Below are positions 1-9,910 of a DNA stretch of 64,000 nt, piece by piece. This DNA is from Tricholoma matsutake (taxonomy: Eukaryota; Basidiomycota; Agaricomycetes; Agaricales; Tricholomataceae). The position numbers and the translations under genes are program-made. The notes beneath the pieces were generated by a model. That model did no database searches. It was not told where the DNA came from and was given only the letters and a program-made list of their open reading frames with translations. The stretch lies in assembly GCA_026075535.2 (NCBI GenBank), contig AP026543.1:3968001-4032000 (forward strand). Reading direction: 5' to 3'. The first letter of the stretch is position 1. Each line of letters opens with the position of its first letter.

Positions 1-536
1 TCTTTAAAACATATAAAACTCTGTAGTATCTACTTGAAAAGAACAAGAAATCGTCTTCACATATTGTCTTGTATACAGTTCTAAGCATCCAATCAGCTTT
101 CTAAAACAATCTAAGTCTCTGCGGGTTTTCTCGATCAACAAGAAACCTCTGCAATTGTCACATCCTCGATCCTCCCTCGACCCTCTCGTCATAGTTCTAG
201 CAACCCTTCCAACACTTCATAGCAGTTTGCCGCACCCTTCGTATACCATTGACCTATCGAAAGGTCCCCATAATTCACATATCGACCATCGACAATAAAA
301 CTCATTCGCCGTCGATCTCGTCGATCGCCCTTGATATCGATTGATACTCGATCAGACCACAACAAACGCCTTCGTCTCTCATAAAACTACCTTCACGACT
401 AGTGTTAACTAGTAATCTTCTCAGAGGTTTGACCACGAACTTTCGGAACGTCTCGCAACCCTCCTCTGACTCATTGCAAACATCATCGATTGCCTCATCG
501 GCAGTTCTGGTGGTTTTCCCGGGTTGAGCATCATCA
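1..536 (+). repeat. 3' part of a gypsy-B-type LTR, cut by window edge
   Basis: The segment ends in GGGTTGAGCATCATCA, the same terminus as the LTRs that end at 35911, 39811 (one base different) and 63876, and it shares the upstream phrase CTCCTCTGACT with them. A TATA-like ACATATAAAAC lies at 8-18. Its 5' end is outside the window, so length and target duplication cannot be judged. Coding sequence of another gypsy element (RNase H) starts two bases after the LTR end, so the LTR abuts an already truncated element. Confidence 0.7.
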
Positions 537-537
537 C

Positions 538-2496
538 CGAGACTGCCTCACATCGATTGAACATCACAACCCAGGGGACAAAAAGATTTATGTCACTTGC
601 GACGCCAGCAAATGACGAACTGGCGCGGTACTGTCATTCAGAGAAACTTGGGAGACATCGCAGCCGGTGGCATTCGAGAGCAGACAGATGAGAGGCGCCG
701 AACTCCACTACCCAGTCCATGAACAAGAGCTGTTAAGCATTATGCGTGCCCTTGCAAAATGGCACTCGGATCTCCTTGGTACACATATCTACATATACAC
801 AGACCATAAAACTCTACAAAATTTTGACTCACAGAAGGATCTCTCGCTCTGACAAGCAAGATGGATGGAATATCTCTCACAATATGAACATTCCATCACG
901 TACATCAAAGGCGAAGACAACACTGTAGCCGACGCCCTATCCCAGTTACCCATCAACGAGACCCCTGATCCCTTACCCATCACCTCTACTTTCACAATTG
1001 AAAATGACCTGAAATTATTCAACAAGATCTGCAAGGGCTACGCTCACAACACTTGGTGCACAGGGATACTCGATGACTTGAAATGTGGCATCATTGATTC
1101 GAAACTAGACATCAAACTCTGGAACGGGTTATTATTTGTGGGCTTGTGGCTGATCATTCCAAAGTACCTGGACTTACGAGAGCAACTGTTCCGCCTTGCA
1201 CATGACCACCTCGGGCATTTTGGTGGGGAGAAAACGTATGCATCACTACGAGATGAGTATTACTGGCCAAACATGAGACAAGATCTCCTCACTGCCTATG
1301 TTCCTGCCTGTGCAGACTGCCAGCACAACAAATCACAGACACATCAAACGCCCAGCCCACTGCACCCTCTCCCCATCCCTAACCGTCGTTTTGAATCTGT
1401 TGCTATTGATTTCATCGGCCCTCTCCCATCAGATGACAGCTTTGATCAGATCGTAACCATGACAGACTGACTGGGTGCGGACATCCAGTTAGCAGCATGC
1501 TCAACAAAGATGACAGCAGAAGAATTTGCAAACCTGTTCTTCAACAAGTGGTACTGCGAAAATGGTTGTCCACTTGAAATCATCAGCGACCGAGATAAGT
1601 TATTCATCTCCAAGTTTTGGAAAGCACTCATGAAATTGACTGGAATCAAACACAAACTGTCGATGGCTTACCACCCCAAGACAGATGGCTCATCAGAACA
1701 AACAAACAAAACAGTGATCCAATGTCTGCGATACCATGTCGAACAGAACCAGCGAGGGTGGGTGAAATCCCTCCCAAGAGTTCACTTCAACATCATGAAC
1801 ACCATAAACGCCTCCACTGGGTTCTCACCTTTCATTCTAAAAACAGGACACTCACCACGATTACTCCCACCTCTCCTCGGAAACTTGACTGACGAGAGTG
1901 ACATGGCAGAAGATGCCAGTGCACATGCGCTGATTGAAACGATAGAAAACAATGTCCAAGGTGCTCGTGATAGCATGCTTACGGCGAAGATCTCTCAAGC
2001 ACACCACGCAAACAAAAGCCGACTACCCGAACCCCCCTTCAAAGTGGGAGACCACGTAATGCTTACAACAGCTAAGCAGAGGAGAGAGTATATGCAAGCC
2101 AGAGATGGCCATGTCACAAAATTCATGGCCAGATACGATGGTCCCTACGAAATCCTGGAAGCGTACCCTGACAGCTCGACATACAAACTACTGCTACCAG
2201 CCTTGTCCAAACAGACACCACTATTCCATGTGTCACAGCTACAACCCCACCTTGAAAATGATGCAACACTTTTCCCATCCTGCAAACTTGAGTGCCCAGG
2301 CCCCATCATCACAGCGCAGGGAGCTACCGAATACTTCATTGACCATATCCTTGATGAATGACCTCAAGGACACGGAAAACAATACCTTGTCAGATGGCTT
2401 GGCTACGGTGCTGAGTCAGATCTATGGCTCCCTCGGTCGGAACTATTGGACACCGAGGCTCTCGCCTCTTGGGAACTTTCAGCCCAGAGGGATTAA
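538..2496 (+). pseudogene. Ty3/gypsy pol fragment (RNase H, integrase, chromodomain), element A-prime
   Basis: One reading frame runs from 538 to the TAA at 2494-2496 with no frameshift and four in-frame TGA codons (613, 850, 1468, 2359). In order it shows the RNase H part (CDAS, later YTDHKTL near 800), the integrase zinc-binding region (HDHLGHFGG near 1205 and CADCQHN near 1315), the catalytic core with DFIGPLP, ISDRDKLF and the HPKTDGSSEQTN block that holds the third acidic residue, and a C-terminal chromodomain (YLVRWLGYG near 2385). It would copy and integrate retrotransposon cDNA. Protease and reverse transcriptase are missing, so only the 3' half remains. Three stops sit where the related pol at 56730-60376 or family motifs have Arg (CGA) and one where they have Trp (TGG). 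It is clearly non-functional. Confidence 0.9.
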
Positions 2497-2519
2497 CTAT
2501 TTTTTGGTTACTGAGAGAG

Positions 2520-2703
2520 TGTAAGAGATCTCCTCTTACAAGCCTCAAGATCATGATACCCCCATCACGGTCACTTGTATATCACATGTACCTAGTCTTG
2601 ATTATCACACAATTGTTTGTATTATCTATCACGTCTTGAATCCATACCCTTTCCATCTCATTTATCACTTCTCTTGAGTGTTGGGAGTCCCTACTCCCTT
2701 CCA
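2520..2703 (+). repeat. 3' LTR of gypsy A-prime
   Basis: The segment follows a purine-rich CTGAGAGAG tract just after the pol stop, begins TGTAAGAGATC and ends CCCTTCCA. The gypsy A LTR (48752-49015) has the same layout: it begins TGTAAGCCTGG and ends GGCTTCCA. The 184-bp length is small but plausible for this group. The mate LTR is not in the window. Confidence 0.6.
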
Positions 2704-2712
2704 GAGGGTGGG

Positions 2713-2943
2713 TGAAAAAATGGACAGATGGTGTCTGTCAAAGTGAAGGGATGAGGAGGGAAGAAGGGAGAACATGTTTCTGTTTCCTGCCCTTTTTAAC
2801 CTTCATCATGCACAGACCTCTCAGGCTAATGATGCAAGGCATCGAAACATGTTGAAGAGATGTCAAAGTCACGTTGTGCTTACAAAGCCTGGACACAACT
2901 TTTTTAGGCCAAGCTCGCATGGCCTATCATTGAGTCACCAGCT
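2713..2943. repeat. Left terminal direct repeat of the tyrosine-recombinase element
   Basis: This 231-bp block starts TGAAAAAATGGACAG and ends GAGTCACCAGCT. It recurs in the same orientation at 9855-9910 plus 11083-11275, where a MULE-like element splits it. The two copies bracket the gag-RT-RNase H-recombinase genes, so they are read as terminal direct repeats of that retrotransposon. Confidence 0.65.
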
Positions 2944-3306
2944 TTGTATGGTCACACTCATTATATCTGAGTTTGAGTTCAATGGAAAATATTATCTGAT
3001 AACACATTACAATTAAGATTTTTCAAGGTTTGGGGGAAGATTCTGGAAAAACTGTCTTGTGCAGCACATGATGCTAGTCACATGACAGGCGCATTGCGAT
3101 GCTTCAGAATCAAAGTGGAAAGCAAAGATCATGATCAGAATCTTTGGAGCGTGCCCCGTTAGTCCCACAAATGGATAGAAAGTCTGAAGGGGAAAAACAA
3201 GACTACACCATGAAGGAGCACCACTCACAACAGATGAGTCTCTTCAGAATAGGCACCCCAAACTAGAGCTGAGTGCGAGGACATATATAATATTTCATGG
3301 AGCAGT
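2944..3306. other. Non-coding 3' flank of the recombinase gene
   Basis: No credible gene is seen. The stretch lies between the left direct repeat and the end of the minus-strand recombinase pseudogene and is taken as the 3' untranslated part of that element. Confidence 0.4.
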
Positions 3307-4825
3307 CTACAGACATTCAGAGCATTGGGAGTAACAGTAAATGAGGTAAGCAGCAAGTCTAGTAGCACTAATGAGACAATGTAGGGAGATGGTGATAATG
3401 TGCATTGTGTCCATGGTGGCCTCTAAGCCATGTGCATGATGAGAATTAGCTGCATTTGAAATGAAGAGAGGAAGAATAGATTCAATTTGATGCCAATATT
3501 TGAGGAAGGCTCGAGACAGCCAGCGTCCTTGTGTAGCAACAACATTGGGGTTGGTACCCTGCAGTAGAAGTTCTGTAGCACCACCTATGTGGAAGGCATG
3601 CCCTGGGATCTGTGGAAAGCCAGCAGTGACCCACACTGCATTGCAACAATCGATGAACCAAGGTTTCATCATGGGTGCCCAACCCCCATTGGCAAAGAGT
3701 GGTGCAGTGTTGGGAACAAGAGAATTGGCAGAAAGGTGGTGGTGGAGAGTGGAGAGTGGACATGTAGCATGATCGCAAGCCATGACAGAGATGTCAGCAC
3801 CTGTTTCAACAGTGGTCTTTGTCCACGGAATATGAAAGGTAGCGTGTTCCATGCCATTATGGATTTGAGAGGTATGAAGGGGGATGATGTTGCGGGTGAC
3901 ATGCTTGGCAGGGTTAAAGAGGTTCTGACTGGGGATGAGAAGTTCACCCAAGCTGAGGATAATATGAGTATGAGAGTAGAAGAGAGAGGGGAGAGACTTG
4001 CCAGCAACATGACCAGAAAGCCACAGATGCCACAGCCCACACAGCTGCATCGAATGCATTAGATAAGTCAAGGTTTGACTTCAGAGCAACCAGTGCCTCG
4101 ATGGTCACCGGAGGATGCTTTGCCTGTTTGGAGCTTGGAGGGACAAGCTTTGCGAATCCACGATGAAAATGGTGGAGCATGTCAGAACCATGCCAAGTGG
4201 CACCATTGACGACATGCCAATACTGGAGCCCCACCAACCAGTTGTTGAGTGTGCTCTCTAATACAGAACCAGCTGCAGAGGCCGAGAAGGCGGAGAGTAA
4301 GATTTCAGATGCTGGCATGCGACTGTGTTCTGAAATGGAGTGAGCATCACAATATTGAGTAAAATGGAGGAGTCCTGTGCCATAGTTGCTGCGAGTATTT
4401 TTGTCAAGAGAAAAAAGCATAACTTGAAACAGTTTGAGAATGGATGAGGATGGAAGCTCTGCCTCGAGAGAGCTTTGGAATTTCTCAGAGTGGGGAGTTG
4501 GCCAACAAAGTACACGTTCATTCACAAGAACAATAGGGTGATGAGAGGAGGGAGTCAAGTGAGCATCCTTGTGCATGTGCAGAATACAAATACGACCATT
4601 GGCCAGTAATAACACTAATTGATGGATGTGTGGAGAAGGTGCATTGGCATAGAATGTGGCAGCCTGTGCCAGCACATCTACTCCTTTGAGAAAAGTAGTG
4701 AGGTGATCAGATTGCAACATGGGAGATGAAGGGAAGGAGTGGGATGGGGAGGGGGATTGGTAAAGGGAATATTTGCAATGATGGAGGGAGGAAACCACAG
4801 GAGATAGGATCTGCAAGGTTATCAA
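3307..4825 (-). pseudogene. Tyrosine recombinase of a DIRS/Ngaro-type retrotransposon
   Basis: Two overlapping minus-strand frames (4825 to 3944 and 4071 to 3307) together give a tyrosine-recombinase fold. The N-terminal part has a phage-integrase-like SAM region (LDKNTRSNYGTGL, about 4390-4430). The catalytic part has HAFHIGGATELLLQG (about 3575-3620) followed by GRWLSRAFLKYW with the nucleophile Tyr. In this family the His-x-x-Arg box should read HAFR; here the Arg is His, as CG to CA decay would give. The first catalytic Arg region (SCCW...LGELL) is disrupted at the frame change. Such recombinases integrate circular cDNA in place of a DDE integrase. Position downstream of RT and RNase H matches DIRS/Ngaro order. 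It is a pseudogene. Confidence 0.8.
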
Positions 4826-5082
4826 TGGTATTTACATAAATGAGTGTAGCTGAGATGCCCACATCATTGTACACTTCATCAGAGCAATGAGTCGAGAGGT
4901 TTGTCATGAAGTTGGAGCATCGGCCCTTTGAAAAGGTGCCAATAACACCCTCATTGTCACTCCGGATAACATCGGCATTGCGGATGCCTATCGCCCTCAT
5001 GGCCAGGATAGCGAGTTTGATGGCAATCCCTTCAAGCCATCTGATGTCCCTGCTTGGACCTCTCCATCCATCAAGCAACTGC
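4707..5082 (-). pseudogene. RNase H domain (distal part) of the DIRS/Ngaro-type element
   Basis: The minus-strand frame contains DGWRGPSRDIRWLEGIAIK, VIRSDNEGVIG and NTIDNLADPIS, the pattern of the RNase H domain in fungal tyrosine-recombinase retrotransposons. The frame begins abruptly at hAT-N1: the N-terminal half of the domain lies beyond that insertion (6724-7116), and removing the insertion with one copy of its 8-bp duplication rejoins them at GAWQLLDGWRG. The C-terminus overlaps the start of the recombinase frame. Confidence 0.75.
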
Positions 5083-5384
5083 CATGCACCTAGTGTTTGA
5101 AAGTCCAGTTCATCAAACCAGAAAAAAGTCAAAACTGGACTGAACCGAACTGCGGTTCAGTCTTTTTGTGGTTGCAGTTGCCCTCATTCTGTGAGTCTAG
5201 CAGTTATGGTTGCGTTGAATCAAGTATTTATTTGAAACCGATTAAAACTGGTTTTAACCAGTTCTAACTGACCCTCAGTCTACATACTATACTCTATGTA
5301 AGTAGATGTAATTTAATTATATAATGACTAAAATAAAATCATAATTGGGCAAACCCAAGGACAAGAAGCATAAATAGTGAGGGT

Positions 5385-5392
5385 TTATATAC
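5385..5392 (+). promoter_or_regulatory. TATA box inside hAT-N1
   Basis: TTATATACCC is followed by a leader (GGCTGGGCACGGACCAT) that is shared with hAT-N2 (minus strand, TATA at 19851-19859) and its partial copy (33580-33588). In all three the palindrome AAGTGG..CCACTT lies 50-65 bp downstream (5443-5456 here). Conservation of the leader across copies suggests a Pol II start rather than chance. Confidence 0.5.
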
Positions 5393-5669
5393 CCTGAGGC
5401 TGGGCACGGACCATGTAGTCACATTTGCACACCCAAATGAAAAAGTGGTGCCACTTGGTTTACTATTCCCACGGCTTCCACACCACCTTGCCTACATCAT
5501 CAACCACTACCACCACCATCCTTGACCCCCCTCCTCTCCCTCCTTCCACCACCACCACCACTCCATCAACACCTGCCACTATGCCCATGTCCCCCATGGA
5601 TAGCACCGCCAAATGCCATCAACAAAACACATCAGGTGCAAACAATGACAGATGTTGTTTGTGCCCCAG

Positions 5670-5724
5670 GTATGTTCTTTTAATGTTCTTTTTCAATTAA
5701 CTAATGTTTTCTTTTCTTTTCTAG
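5670..5724 (+). other. GT-AG intron-like segment 1 of hAT-N1
   Basis: The segment begins GTATGTTC, has a branch-like TTAACTAAT and a pyrimidine tract, and ends TTTCTAG, at 55 bp. It directly follows an imperfect inverted repeat (5635-5666). Length and signals match genuine introns of the HNH gene nearby (50-64 bp). Confidence 0.5.
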
Positions 5725-5876
5725 GTTCTAATGATGTTATAACAATATTAACGAGACCACACCAAGACCCCCCACCCACCTGCTTTGCACCCACCGCTGC
5801 GAGCCCTTGCTTGCAGGGTGGATGATGGAGCAACAACAGGGCGGCCAATGATGAGCAGAGCCATGGCAACAAAAAT

Positions 5877-5975
5877 GGGCCCAAATGACACCAGTCATCA
5901 TTTGGGTCCCAGGTAAGTTTTTTTGAATGTTCCTTCTTTTTTTAACTAACAAAATCTTTTCTTTTCTTTTCTTAG
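5877..5975 (+). other. Hairpin plus GT-AG intron-like segment 2 of hAT-N1
   Basis: GGGCCCAAATGA and its near-perfect inverse TCATTTGGGTCCC form a hairpin (5877-5910). It is followed after two bases by an intron-like segment 5913-5975 with GTAAGTTTTT, branch TTAACTAAC and a TTTCTTAG end. The same hairpin-then-GT arrangement recurs in N2, N3, N4 and the partial N2 copy. Confidence 0.55.
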
Positions 5976-6723
5976 GGTTTGAACTACCAACCCCACGCCA
6001 TACCCATGCCCTACACCACCACTGCGAGCATCTGCTCACAGGGTGGTAACGGATCTTGATGACACCCAGCTGCCTCTGCCCTGCCCTCATAAGGAGCATC
6101 CACAACAATGCCATGTCACCAATGGGGCCAACGTGACCAGCAATGACAGGAATGACAGCAACGGCTCAACAATGACAATGACAGTGGTGATGATGGTGAC
6201 GATGGCAATGACAATGACTAGGACAACGACAATGACACCAGCAAGGACAGCTGCTAGGAGACAAGGGACAAGGATGACAATGACGAGGGACAGATGGATG
6301 ACAACACCCCTTCCTGCTTCAAGTGCGGGAGGGTTTTTTTCATTCATTTGATATGTTTGCTTACTGACCCCCCTTCCCTTGCACATCCTGCGAGGTAGGG
6401 GGTGTATTGTTTTTTTCTATTGTGCTTCCTATATGCTTGCTCACAGGCCCCTGCCTGTGAGGAGCTTTATTTTAGGTTTAGAATAGTATTATTTAATCTA
6501 CGTAAACTCAGTTTAAACTGACCATAGTTGGTAGATGACTGGTTGTGGCCCAAACCAGCTGCAACCAGTTGTCAGACTGGACTGGACTGCAAAGAACCGG
6601 TTTCTTGTGGTCCGGTCTGGTTTTATTTAGTTTTGCAATCTGAATGAACCGGTTGCAGTCCCGGTTTGCTCCAGAAATGGAAAAAAACTGGACTGAACCG
6701 GACCTTCAGATGCTACATGCACC

Positions 6724-7545
6724 CCAATGAGCACCCCAGAGTAGTCCGATGCCCCATTTTGTCAATGCATAAACCCAAATATTATAATCCCAAGTGGGAC
6801 CCCCCAGAGCAAGAAATCATGGAACCTGATTTTGTGAGAGAAGCATGAACCACCACTGGAGGTCTGTGAGGGCGGAAGGCATGATCCAGTGGGGAACATA
6901 GTCATTGAGGAAGGACATAAGCCATTTGTAGAGGTTGGACATGTAGGAGCATCCACACCGATACACAAAGGTGATGTGCAAGAGTGTGCCTATGACACTC
7001 TCAGCGTGCGCCTTGAGCACCTGCCTGCACTCGCATGCTGAAATAAAGAGTGAAAGTTTATGTATGTATTTTTTACATTTGAGGTTGGGGAGAGAGATGG
7101 TCCTGTTGGGGAGATCTCAATGGAAGCCTAAATATGCAAACATGTCCAAAAACTCCTGACCCTTGTCCTTGTGCCAAGGGATGCCCAGTGGGGCTATTAC
7201 AGATTTGATGGAAGTGAGATCATAATCATATGTGTGTTTGACACCATCACTGATGCCGTGGAAAATACTGTCAGCCTTGAGAAAACAGAAGACACTGAAG
7301 TTGTTGACCCACTTGACTGCCGGAGAGATGTTGTGATGCTCCCAGATATCAACAGTAGCATCGGCTACTTCACCCTGGGAACCTGAGGCAGAGGCAAGTC
7401 TGAATGGGATGTTGTGATCAATGTAAAAAGCACCATCAAAATGTACAATGAGGTACCGCTTGTGATCAGGTTTGACAGGGATTGTGTGATAGGCACCTTC
7501 CATGTCCAATGTGGCAGCCTGAGATCCTAGGGGTGCAGTGGCCAC
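6724..7545 (-). pseudogene. Reverse transcriptase core and proximal RNase H, DIRS/Ngaro-type
   Basis: The minus-strand frame 7545 to 7117 has ATLDMEGAYHTIPV, a HFDGAFYIDH block, IPFRLASASG and ISPAVKWVNNFSVF. The last is the catalytic box of this RT clade, normally KWVDDF; both aspartates are Asn here, so catalysis would be lost. Another frame continues through LGTLLHITFVYRCGCSYMS and PSALTDLQWWF (about 7015-6840) into the start of RNase H, which is cut by hAT-N1. The first codons follow a long intron-like gap (7546-7913). Confidence 0.8.
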
Positions 7546-7913
7546 CTGGGAAAGATTTATGTCAGATTATTTTATCATGACTTGGAGGAATGAGAAGAGA
7601 ATGGTAGAGAGTCCCTAGTCTCAACAACGGTGTCCTTCAAATGAGTCACAGGTATGGGCCCATGTCACACAAATAACTTCCATTGCCAGAGTAGAGAAAA
7701 GGAAAACAATAATCATCATCATGGAAACAATAGATGAGGAGATCATGAGCACCCCAGAGAGTGAGATGTGGTATGGGTGTGAGAGATGTGAGAGATGCGC
7801 ATATGAGGTGAGAGGAGGGAGAATGAGAACTGCATAAGTGAGGGATGTATTATGAGCATACAAGATGTGTTGTGCAACACAAGGGAGTAAAAGAGAATGT
7901 CAGATAGATGTAC
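7546..7913 (-). other. Probable 368-bp intron within the reverse transcriptase
   Basis: On the minus strand the conserved RT sequence breaks after KATDVAEI at a GTACATC donor (7913) and resumes with VATAPLGSQAATLD after a TTTCCCAG acceptor (7546). Joining these ends restores the continuous motif of the family. The intervening DNA has no homology to RT. An intron that survives in a retroelement is unusual, because retrotransposition of spliced RNA would remove it. Confidence 0.6.
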
Positions 7914-8444
7914 AATTTCAGCAACGTCAGTTGCTTTCCCCCAATGTGTGGGATAGTCATCCAAATTGATCTCATCATTGATAGAGGTTTGAGCTTTTCC
8001 CTTGTATGATAGGTGTCGGCATATGCAGTACTTGGTAGGTTCATCAGGTGGACCTTCTTTGGTAGCCACCTGCAACAGCAATGAGTGGAAAGGTCCAATC
8101 TTGTGCTCAAGTTCCTCTTGAGTGAAGGGACCAGAGAACTGACCAAGACAAAGTTCTTCAGCAATATATGTGTGGATTGTATCAGCATGAAGATTCACAC
8201 CAGGAAGATTGGAGGAAGCAAAATTCTGATTGAGTGAAGTGAGATTGCTGATGGGAAAGCCATTTGTAAGCTTGAAAGGGAGTTCTGGGTAATGAGAGAG
8301 AAGTTGTGTGCATTCAAGAAAGATTTGGAAATGAAAAGCCAAATATGGTGTTTGGATTTTTGCATAGTTGTGATTGTCATCATATGGTGAGGGTTCTTCT
8401 ATTTGGAGGTTGTCAAAGTAAACATGAGGCGTGGGAATGTTCAA
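7914..8444 (-). pseudogene. N-terminal part of the DIRS/Ngaro-type reverse transcriptase
   Basis: The frame carries FTQEELEHKIGPFHS, KEGPPDEPTKYCICRHLSY and SINDEINLDDYPTHWGKATDVAEI, the entry region (fingers) of the recombinase-retrotransposon RT. The Cys in KYCICRHL stands where Arg is usual, as CGC to TGC decay would give. The upstream part (8444 to about 8200) is less conserved and joins the gag gene. Confidence 0.75.
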
Positions 8445-8544
8445 ATTTGCATCAAGAGATGGAGATCACCAGTCTCTGTAAAGTGGAGTCAATGTGAGAG
8501 GTGTTTCCAAGAAGACTTTAGGTGTCGATGACACCTCAAAGACA

Positions 8545-9806
8545 CTTTCATGTGCAAGCTCCATGATCAGTGGAGCCACACCACAAACAGGCATGTTGAG
8601 AGGGGTGGTTGGTCTTGCAATGACGCTTGGCTGAGTTGAGCTGGAAGGTGATGCAGAAGATGATTGTGGGATTGCTGCGGAGAGTAAGCTTCCCGTCGAG
8701 ATATTTTGAGTGTGTCGGAATGCCTGCCGGCGTCATGTCTTTGTGACAGTCACTGAATTTGTGTCCTGTTTATTTGCAGCACAAGCAGAGGGGAGCGGAG
8801 CAAGTAACTTCAGACTTGGTGTCCTGATTGTGAAAGGACAATTTAGAATCTGTGAGTGTGGGGCGAAATTTGCTGATCTCGTGCTTGTATGGTTGATATC
8901 GAGCTTTGGAGCTGGAGGAAGACTGAGAATCCTGCCTGAGTTCTTGCGTCGCATTCTGGATGTCCTCTGACATTATCTCGAGTTTGACTGATTCAAGGTG
9001 TCACAGATAACTGTCCTTATTGTATGTCCGAGGATTGATGCAGTAGCGAGTCCACTTGGCGATGTCAAATTTAAGAATCACTGGAAAATTGAGATGGAAG
9101 TCATCGTGTGCAGAGAGAAATGGGTAATGTTCTCTCCACCTGGTAGCAACCTCTGTGTAACACTGCCAAGCCTCATGCCAGTCTACGCTGTCGATTTTGA
9201 GCTCTTCTGGAAATTGTGAAAGGTCGAGTATGTGACACTTGACACCAGATGAGTTGTAGACAGTGTTCTGTTTGAGGGAAGTGGCTTCTGTGTGCAGCCT
9301 TCTAGTAGTGTTGGAGGTGAAAAGTGTCAATGAAATGTGAACTTTGTTCTTCGCTACATAGCTGAAGTCGATGGAGGAAGAAAGTGCAGGGAGTTCATGT
9401 GATGCTGAAAATAAAATTTTTGATGGTAAGATCGGAGTGGACGTGTTATTAATTAGGTTCAAAGCCTGATTCTGGGAATTTGGTGAAAATTGGGAGAATG
9501 CAGAAGCAAATTGTATGAGATTGGAATCATTAAAGGTAATTGGAGGGGAAGGAGTCATAGTACGTGGAATTATACAAAGCATAGGTTGTTTGGAACATTC
9601 AACTCATGGGCATCACGCCGGATATGTAATGCATCATTGCGTGTGGTCCGTATAAGATTTTCAGCGTCGATTTGGGATTGATTGAGATTGCTGATGGGCA
9701 TGGGGACATTAGCTGCAGTAGGTGTTGTTGATGTCGCAGAAGATCCAAGAAGGATCACGGACTGATCTTTGTTAGTAGCAGCCAGAGGAGGCCCAGTCAT
9801 TGTCAT
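8545..9806 (-). pseudogene. gag-like gene of the DIRS/Ngaro-type element
   Basis: The frames 9806-9570, 9582-9001 and 8973-8548 (minus) follow each other and encode a Ser/Asn-rich protein with a DWHEAWQCYTEVATRWREHYPF block near 9110-9180. It ends with small Cys/His clusters (CLCC near 8770 and a CLWCGSTDHGAC-like group in another frame) that may be relics of zinc knuckles. The frame changes could be short introns or decay. The likely start ATG at 9806 lies about 50 bp inside the right terminal repeat. Confidence 0.5.
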
Positions 9807-9854
9807 TTGCTTGTAGAAGTTTCGAGGGGATCAGACAAGATCTGAGATTGTTGA

Positions 9855-9910
9855 TGAAAAAATGGACAGACGGTGTCTGTCAAAGTGAAGGGATGAGGAG
9901 GGAAGAAGGG
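9855..9910. repeat. Right terminal direct repeat of the recombinase element, first piece
   Basis: TGAAAAAATGGACAGACGG through GGAAGAAGGG matches 2713 onward. The match stops where the MULE-like insertion begins and resumes at 11083. Confidence 0.65.

Larger units (their letters stand above)
5091..6715 (+). mobile_element. Non-autonomous hAT element N1
   Basis: The element is flanked by a perfect 8-bp target duplication CATGCACC (5083-5090 and 6716-6723), which with termini TAGTGTTTGAAAGTCC and, inverted, TAGCATCTGAAGGTCC points to the hAT superfamily. It encodes no transposase. Inside are GGTT/AACC-rich subterminal arrays, a TATA box at 5385-5392, two GT-AG intron-like segments (5670-5724, 5913-5975), an inverted-repeat hairpin of the GGGCCCAAA type at 5877-5910, a weaker one at 5635-5666, two short CTGCGAGC-type hairpins (5797-5816, 6022-6041) and a TGACAATGAC-rich simple tract (about 6120-6240). 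Near the 3' side, G/C hairpins precede T-runs (6366-6413 and 6441-6475). It interrupts the RNase H gene of the recombinase element. Confidence 0.85.

Noticed and set aside
3500..4062. Plus-strand open frames over the recombinase gene.
   Set aside because: They are shadows of the minus-strand frames that contain the recombinase motifs.
6043..6351. Met/Thr-rich open frame in hAT-N1.
   Set aside because: It is a translation of a TGACAATGAC simple repeat.
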